Assembly (NCBI GenBank): GCA_905236535.1
Contig: CAJOQN010000054.1
Coordinates: forward strand, 1 to 10,235
Direction of reading: 5' to 3'
Source: an uncultured Bacilli bacterium
Lineage (GTDB): Bacteria; Bacillota_I; Bacilli_A; RFN20; CAG-826
Length of the DNA: 10,235 bases
In this document: one piece after another, positions 6,076 through 10,235 of the stretch
Numbering within the stretch: position 1 is the first letter of the stretch
Layout of the letters: each line of letters begins with the position of its first letter
The notes under the pieces: generated by a model
Seen by the model: only the letters and a program-made list of their open reading frames with translations
Told to the model about the DNA's origin: nothing
Databases searched by the model: none
Translations under genes and position numbers: made by a program

Positions 6076-7161
6076 ATGCTAAAGATGAAACAATTATTTC
6101 TTTCCACCGCGCTTCTCTTATCAACTCTCTTAAGTGGGTGCCAAAACCAAGGCTCTAACAAAGTCCTTCTTTCCTATGGTTCTGATTATGATGAAGCGAT
6201 GACCGAAGTCAATTATTCTAAATTATTGGATATGACCACAAACGGAGAATCTTTCCTTTTGGCCTTACGCCCAGGGGATGAATCTTCTATCACTTGTTCA
6301 TGCTGGATGACCTTTTCGGCTTTATTAAATAATTATGTTAAAAATAATCTTCCAATCATCTATGTCACAAATGTCTATCAGATTGTCGATTATCAAGAGC
6401 ATTTCGGACTGGTAGCCCCGGAAAGACAAGATCCGGGATTTGCCCTTTTCAAAGATGGGAAATTATATAAACAATATATCTACACTACTAAAAACACTCC
6501 ACAATTCTGGCAAAACAAAGATGCTTTAAAAGATTTTATCGAAGAAATTTGTGAAGAACCTAAAATGATTTATTTACAAATTAATCAACTTTCAGAGATG
6601 ATTGATGCTAATAAAGATAAACAAATCATTGCCTCTTATGTTCGTAAGAGCTGTGGGGATTGTGGTTATGTTCTTCCAAATGTTTTCCTCCCATATCTTA
6701 AATCTCATAAAATAAACGAAAAGATTTATCTTATCGACCTTGAAGATTTAGGAATCTGGAAAAGCACAATGGATGAGACTGAAAAAGCAACCTATCAAGC
6801 GATGAAGGATACCTTAAAACTAAGTGTCGCCTTAAATGAAACCTATGGCTATGGTCAAGGGGTGGTTCCCACTACATTTGTCCATAAAGGCGATCAAATT
6901 ATTGATGCGAATGTCTTCTTTAATGACACTTTAAGCAAAGATGATGATGGAGTGGTCACGGTTACTGATTCTTATTTCACGAATGAAAGAATAATGAATC
7001 TTCAATATTTAGATAAAGTTCAAACCAAAGTCTTAAAAGGATTAACAATCCCAGAAACTGATTATGTTGAATATGGAGAATATATCTTTTGGAGCCAATC
7101 CGCGGCCGCGAAATATCACACTCCACTATTGAACGCTTTCCTTGATACATATTTAAAATGA
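6076..7161 (+). CDS. Lipoprotein with two thioredoxin-like domains
   Basis: Probable membrane-tethered extracellular protein, 361 aa from the chosen ATG. The signal peptide is MLKMKQLFLSTALLLSTLLS followed by the lipobox cysteine C22. The first half carries a C-x-C-W motif (C74, C76) followed by a helix and IIYVTN, then DPGFALFKDGKLY, the usual strand-turn-strand near the end of a thioredoxin fold. The second half carries CGDC (C193-C196) followed by IYLIDLED and then VVPTTFVHKGDQI (263-275), whose P-T-T matches the cis-proline loop. Only the second half has a standard CxxC site. An upstream in-frame ATG at 6034 would add 14 residues (MRWKKCHFCYKVFN) before the signal peptide; this is less likely because the signal peptide starts cleanly at 6076 or 6085. 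Transcribed alone; ends in a terminator. Substrate unknown; the fold assignment rests on motifs. Confidence 0.75.
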   Translation: MLKMKQLFLSTALLLSTLLSGCQNQGSNKVLLSYGSDYDEAMTEVNYSKLLDMTTNGESFLLALRPGDESSITCSCWMTFSALLNNYVKNNLPIIYVTNVYQIVDYQEHFGLVAPERQDPGFALFKDGKLYKQYIYTTKNTPQFWQNKDALKDFIEEICEEPKMIYLQINQLSEMIDANKDKQIIASYVRKSCGDCGYVLPNVFLPYLKSHKINEKIYLIDLEDLGIWKSTMDETEKATYQAMKDTLKLSVALNETYGYGQGVVPTTFVHKGDQIIDANVFFNDTLSKDDDGVVTVTDSYFTNERIMNLQYLDKVQTKVLKGLTIPETDYVEYGEYIFWSQSAAAKYHTPLLNAFLDTYLK

Positions 7162-7182
7162 GCTCGCATGGAGCTCATTTTT
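7155..7182. terminator. Bidirectional terminator between the lipoprotein gene and add
   Basis: AAAATGAGCTC (7155-7165) and GAGCTCATTTT (7171-7181) form an 11-bp perfect hairpin with loop GCATG, flanked by T-runs on both strands. It overlaps the TGA stop of the lipoprotein gene and lies just past the add stop at 7187, so one hairpin serves both convergent genes. Confidence 0.88.
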
Positions 7183-7186
7183 ATTT

Positions 7187-8185
7187 CTAAGAAATAATTT
7201 TTTGATAAAAATCATCAATCTTATATTTAAGGACGAATTTAAATCTTTCTCTTTCTTCTTCACTGATGAAGGCCATATCAAGGGCATGAACTAAATATTC
7301 ATTAATTTCTTCTTTAGTGAATTTATGAATTTGATATAAATGTCTAAATTCTTGGATGACATCAGTGTTTGAAACCGTCATATTATCGGAATTAATCGAG
7401 ACTTTAATTCCGTGCTTTTTAAATTCTTTTAACGGAACAGATTCATAATTGGGAAGAGAAGTTGTTTGAAGATTGGAAGTCGGGCAGAATTCAAATGATA
7501 TATTATTTTCTTTGACTTTCTTTAACGATTCCTCATCGAAGGAGAGATGAACCCCATGTCCTATACGTTCCGCGCCGATATCAATCGCTCCCATAATTGA
7601 TTCATTTGGACACGCTTCTCCCGCGTGAATTGTCATATGAATGTGATTATCTCTTGCAATCTTAAATAAATCTTTATAAGCGAGTGAGGGGAGAAAAGCC
7701 TCTGGTCCCGCGAGGTCCACCGCGACGATTTTAGGATTATTGACCTCTAAGACCGCTTTTAAAGTTTCTTCATTGATTTTTGGAGAGGCTTGTCTCATAC
7801 AACAGACGATGAGATTGACATCAAAGTTCGCTTTTCCAATTAAACCCTCTTTTAAGCCCTCTAAAACAGCGTTTATGACTTCGACCTGAGATAATCCTTT
7901 TTTCGTGTGCAATTGGCTTGCAAAACGGATTTCGGCATAAATATAGCCTAATTGATGTAATCGATTGACTAAAGAACGAGTCACAAATCTCAAATTTTCT
8001 CTTGATTGCATCAAAGAGCATGGTAAATCAAATCTTGTGAGATATTCTTCTAAAGAGGTACATCCTTCTGGAACATAAATACAAGAAGGAAAATCCTTAG
8101 GAATTGGTATCCCTTCTTTATTTAAGAGATATAAAAAATCTCTTTCTGATAACGAACCATCAAGGTGTAGATGCAAATCAATCAT
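7187..8185 (-). CDS. add: Adenosine deaminase
   Basis: Cytosolic zinc hydrolase that converts adenosine (or deoxyadenosine) to inosine and ammonia in purine salvage; 332 aa, the usual length. The TIM-barrel metal and catalytic motifs are all present: HLHLDG (H5, H7), DLAGPE (157-162), IHAGE (H187, catalytic E190), RIGHG (H210), FEFCPTSNL (231-239) and INSDNMTVSNT (D267). The DN instead of DD in the last motif is usual in Firmicutes-type enzymes. The start is well fixed: an in-frame TGA lies 12 bases upstream, with no other start codon between. No Shine-Dalgarno is seen; an extended -10 box ends 6 bases before the ATG, so the mRNA is probably leaderless. It is a separate unit: mscL upstream has its own terminator, and add ends at the bidirectional terminator. 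Confidence 0.94.
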   Translation of the reverse strand: MIDLHLHLDGSLSERDFLYLLNKEGIPIPKDFPSCIYVPEGCTSLEEYLTRFDLPCSLMQSRENLRFVTRSLVNRLHQLGYIYAEIRFASQLHTKKGLSQVEVINAVLEGLKEGLIGKANFDVNLIVCCMRQASPKINEETLKAVLEVNNPKIVAVDLAGPEAFLPSLAYKDLFKIARDNHIHMTIHAGEACPNESIMGAIDIGAERIGHGVHLSFDEESLKKVKENNISFEFCPTSNLQTTSLPNYESVPLKEFKKHGIKVSINSDNMTVSNTDVIQEFRHLYQIHKFTKEEINEYLVHALDMAFISEEERERFKFVLKYKIDDFYQKIIS

Positions 8186-8191
8186 GTAAAC

Positions 8192-8200
8192 ATTATATCA
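8192..8200 (-). promoter_or_regulatory. Extended -10 promoter of add
   Basis: The minus strand reads TGATATAAT, a perfect TGn-TATAAT element. The six bases GTTTAC separate it from the ATG at 8185, which places the expected start of transcription on the A of the start codon. The -35 region is T-rich and weak. There is no ribosome-binding site in the interval. Confidence 0.68.
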
Positions 8201-8215
8201 AATTTATTATTAAAT

Positions 8216-8244
8216 AAAAAGAAAAGCGACCCAATGGATCGCTT
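8216..8244 (-). terminator. Intrinsic terminator of mscL
   Basis: On the minus strand AAGCGATCC and GGGTCGCTT pair over 9 bp (one U-G) around a 3-base loop (8224-8244), followed by TTTT-C-TTTTT. It begins 17 bases after the mscL stop and ends before the add promoter, so it separates the two genes. Confidence 0.85.
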
Positions 8245-8260
8245 CACAATTGAATAAAAG

Positions 8261-8884
8261 TTATTGAGTTTTCTTTTCCACAAGAGCATCTCTAATCTCT
8301 TTAAGATAATCGAGTTCGGTTGGTTGTGGTTCTGCTGGCGCTTCTTCCACAGGTCTCTCTTCTGGATGTTCTTGATAATATTTTTCTTGAACTTTTGCTT
8401 CAAGTTCTGCTTTCTTTCTTGCAGCGGTGTTAACAACCTTAACAATGATAAAGAGAACAATTGCGATGATTAAGAAAGAAATGGCAGCATTAATTAAGGC
8501 ACCCCAGTTGAGAACTGGTGCAGTTGCAAAGACATATTTACCACCAAATTGTTTGTAGATACTATTCATAGTAGCCGCAGAATATGTATCACATAAAGAA
8601 AGATATTCATTGACGGTTAATACCATCTTAGCTTCAGCAATGGAATCTTGAACTTTAGTAAGAGCTCCAGTAGCGGTTGGTGTATAAATAACGGTAACAA
8701 GACCAGCAATACCACCAGGAACAGCAGCAGTTCCAAGACTGACTAAGATATCAACGATGGCATTAACAATCGCGGAGAAAGCTCCACCAATGACAACACC
8801 AACGGCAAGCATGAAGGCATTACCTCTGTTAATGAATTCTTTAAATTCTTTCCATATTTTGATTTCTCTTTTCTTTTTTGCCAT
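8261..8884 (-). CDS. mscL: Large-conductance mechanosensitive channel MscL, with enlarged outer loop
   Basis: Homopentameric inner-membrane valve that opens under membrane tension to release solutes on osmotic downshock. The N-terminus matches the family well: WKEFKEFINRGNAFMLAVGV (11-30) continuing VIGGAFSAIV, which covers the N-terminal helix and pore helix TM1 (about 22-48). TM2 is about 128-151 (WGALINAAISFLIIAIVLFIIVKVVN), followed by a basic patch, a charged Pro/Glu-rich linker, and the conserved C-terminal helix YLKEIRDALVEKK (193-205). The protein is 207 aa against about 130-150 for most family members. The extra length is mostly in the extracellular loop (about 50-127, roughly twice the E. 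coli loop), plus a longer linker. The start is supported by AGGAGAT at 8891-8897, 6 bases from the ATG. Single-gene unit, divergent from nrdD. Confidence 0.93.
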   Translation of the reverse strand: MAKKKREIKIWKEFKEFINRGNAFMLAVGVVIGGAFSAIVNAIVDILVSLGTAAVPGGIAGLVTVIYTPTATGALTKVQDSIAEAKMVLTVNEYLSLCDTYSAATMNSIYKQFGGKYVFATAPVLNWGALINAAISFLIIAIVLFIIVKVVNTAARKKAELEAKVQEKYYQEHPEERPVEEAPAEPQPTELDYLKEIRDALVEKKTQ

Positions 8885-9198
8885 AAAGTAATCTCCTATT
8901 TATATTTGATTATATTTTAATTTTTCCTTTTAAATATTAAAAGTTTTATTTTTCATGGGATTTATTAATTTTTTATCCCACATTGATATCTTAGAAAATA
9001 GGCGGTTTATCCTATTAAAAAATTATCAAAAAAATGCTTGATTTTTGGGAATTTGGACAGTGTCTAAATTCTTCATTTTTTCCTCTTTTATTTCCCTTTT
9101 TTATCCATTAAGATATATGGGCAAGATGAAGGTGATTGTATAAGGGGAATACATTACTTTCATAACTAAACAAAAGAATAAAAAAGGAGAAATTATTT
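8885..9198. other. Divergent mscL/nrdD intergenic region with three inverted repeats
   Basis: These 314 bases hold no gene that I can see. For mscL (minus), a TATAAT -10 lies at 8909-8914 without a clear -35, followed by AGGAGAT. For nrdD (plus), a TATAAG at 9139-9144 is a weak -10 candidate, and AAGGAGA at 9184-9190 is a good ribosome-binding site 8 bases before the ATG. Three inverted repeats occur: TGGGAT/ATCCCA (8956-8980, 13-nt spacer), AATAGG/CCTATT (8997-9016, 8-nt spacer) and the long palindrome at 9049-9071. No NrdR-box pair was found by eye. Confidence 0.6.
9049..9071. promoter_or_regulatory. Near-perfect 23-bp palindrome upstream of nrdD (operator or attenuator candidate)
   Basis: The two 11-base arms GAATTTGGACA and TGTCTAAATTC flank a central G and match at 10 of 11 positions; the one mismatch would be a G-U pair in RNA. 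Such symmetry over 23 bp is typical of a dimeric repressor site. As RNA it could fold to a 9-bp stem with a 5-nt loop, followed after four bases by six T, which resembles an attenuator. It lies about 128 bases upstream of the nrdD ATG. I do not recognise it as a known operator. Confidence 0.5.
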
Positions 9199-10235
9199 AT
9201 GCTTAATGTAAGGAAGCGTGATAACTCGATTGTCGAGTTTGATCTTGAGAAAATTGAAACAGCGATTGAAAAAGCTTTTAATGCTGAACACAAAGCCTAC
9301 ACCCAAGGGATGATTGAAAAGATTGCTCTTAGAGTAACCGCTCAATTCGCCAATAAAGTTGTCAATGATGTCGTCGGTGTTGAAGATATCCAAGATGCCG
9401 TCGAAAGTGTGTTGGTCGAAACTGGATACTTCGATGTTGCGAAAGCTTATATGGCTTATCGTAAACAACATGAAGCTTTAAGAAATGTTAGAAATACCGA
9501 ATTAGATTATAAGAAAACCGTCGATTCTTATCTTAAAATTTCTGACTGGCGTGTTAAGGAAAACTCCACTGTTACATATTCTGTCGGTGGTTTAATCCTC
9601 TCTAACTCTGGAGCCGTTACCGCTAACTATTGGTTAACCGAAGTCTATGATAAAGAAATCGGTGACGCGCATAAAAACGCGGATATTCACATCCACGATT
9701 TAAGCATGCTCACAGGTTATTGTGCGGGCTGGTCCTTAAAACAATTAATTAAGGAAGGTTTAGGAGGAGTTACCGGTAAAATCACCTCCTCTCCTGCTCG
9801 TCACTTAAGCACCCTTTGTAACCAAATGGTCAACTTCCTCGGTATCATGCAAAACGAATGGGCTGGCGCTCAAGCCTTCTCATCCTTTGATACCTATCTC
9901 GCCCCATTCGTGAAAATTGATAATCTCTCCTATAAAGAAGTCAAACAATGTGTCCAATCCTTCATCTATGGTGTTAATACACCATCAAGATGGGGAACAC
10001 AAGCACCATTCACCAACATCACCCTTGACTGGACAGTTCCAAATGATTTAGCGGAACTCAACTGTATCATCGGTGGTCAAGAAGTTGACTTCAAATATAA
10101 AGATTGTGAAAAAGAAATGGCGATGGTCAACAAAGCCTTCATCGAAGTGATGATCGAAGGCGATGCTAATGGAAGAGGATTCCAATATCCAATTCCAACA
10201 TATTCCATCACCCGTAACTTCGACTGGTCGGACAC
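9199..10235 (+). CDS. nrdD: Anaerobic ribonucleoside-triphosphate reductase NrdD, N-terminal part (runs off the right edge)
   Basis: Class III ribonucleotide reductase, an oxygen-sensitive glycyl-radical enzyme that makes dNTPs from NTPs in anaerobes and needs the activase NrdG, which is not in this window. About 345 codons are open to the edge. Residues 1-95 form an ATP-cone allosteric domain (MLNVRKRDNSIVEFDLEKIE... YMAYRKQHEALRN). The catalytic barrel follows with family-typical stretches: SVGGLILSNSGAVTANYWL, NADIHIHDLSMLTGYCAGWS, SSPARHLSTLCNQMVNFLGI, NEWAGAQAFSSFDTYLAPF, YGVNTPSRWGTQAPFTNITL and GDANGRGFQYPIPTYSIT. The cysteines of the N-terminal catalytic part are present; the glycyl-radical C-terminus lies beyond the edge. 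The start follows AAGGAGA by 8 bases. Confidence 0.95.
   Translation, partial: MLNVRKRDNSIVEFDLEKIETAIEKAFNAEHKAYTQGMIEKIALRVTAQFANKVVNDVVGVEDIQDAVESVLVETGYFDVAKAYMAYRKQHEALRNVRNTELDYKKTVDSYLKISDWRVKENSTVTYSVGGLILSNSGAVTANYWLTEVYDKEIGDAHKNADIHIHDLSMLTGYCAGWSLKQLIKEGLGGVTGKITSSPARHLSTLCNQMVNFLGIMQNEWAGAQAFSSFDTYLAPFVKIDNLSYKEVKQCVQSFIYGVNTPSRWGTQAPFTNITLDWTVPNDLAELNCIIGGQEVDFKYKDCEKEMAMVNKAFIEVMIEGDANGRGFQYPIPTYSITRNFDWSD

Noticed and set aside
7159..7161. TGA read as tryptophan (Mycoplasma code)
   Set aside because: The TGA lies in the hairpin of a strong terminator and ends a complete protein; tryptophan is encoded by TGG throughout.
8182..8460. 92-aa minus-strand frame overlapping the 3' end of mscL and the add promoter
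   Set aside because: It runs through the mscL terminator and lies in a different frame from the well-supported MscL C-terminal helix.
9001..9198. NrdR-box pair upstream of nrdD
   Set aside because: No sequence close to the ACACWATATATWGTGT-type consensus was found, and nothing that occurs as a spaced pair.
9193..9471. Minus-strand open frames over the start of nrdD
   Set aside because: They are shadows of the ATP-cone domain of nrdD, which is unambiguous on the plus strand.

Overview
This AT-rich window looks like a chromosomal segment of a low-GC Bacillota, probably an anaerobic Mollicutes-like or Erysipelotrichia-like gut lineage. The tRNA set, the MscL, a Firmicutes-type adenosine deaminase ending in NSDNMTVS, and a PotA with a long C-terminal extension like those of Mollicutes all fit this. 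TGA is used as a stop (thioredoxin-like lipoprotein, 7159-7161, inside its terminator), so the Mycoplasma code does not apply. Anaerobic ribonucleotide reductase suggests anaerobic growth. The taxonomic placement is inference.

Layout: (1) 1-76, minus strand: the first 25 codons of a lipoprotein that runs off the left edge. (2) 181-610, minus strand: five tRNA genes in the order Cys-Arg-Pro-Ala-Ile, with a promoter at 628-656 and a terminator at 143-168. (3) 677-5760, minus strand: a tightly overlapping potABCD operon for spermidine/putrescine-type ABC uptake. Its PotA is enlarged, and its PotD is much enlarged and appears to be anchored by a C-terminal membrane helix. (4) 5761-6075: a T-tract-rich divergent intergenic region. 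(5) 6076-7161, plus strand: a lipoprotein with two thioredoxin-like halves, ending in a hairpin shared with the convergent adenosine deaminase. (6) 7187-8185 add and 8261-8884 mscL, both minus strand, separated by an mscL terminator. (7) 8885-9198: a second divergent intergenic region with three inverted repeats. (8) From 9199, plus strand: nrdD, cut by the right edge.

The four Pot proteins form one importer: PotA is the ATPase, PotB and PotC the channel, and PotD the extracellular receptor. The other genes are single transcription units for purine salvage (add), osmotic safety (mscL), extracellular thiol chemistry (lipoprotein) and dNTP supply (nrdD). No mobile element, CRISPR array or phage gene was seen.

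The best leads are two genes (add and the left-edge lipoprotein) whose extended -10 promoter lies 6-7 nt from the ATG with no ribosome-binding site, predicting leaderless mRNAs; the repeat-bearing acidic insert and C-terminal anchor of PotD; the double thioredoxin-fold lipoprotein; and a near-perfect 23-bp palindrome upstream of nrdD.
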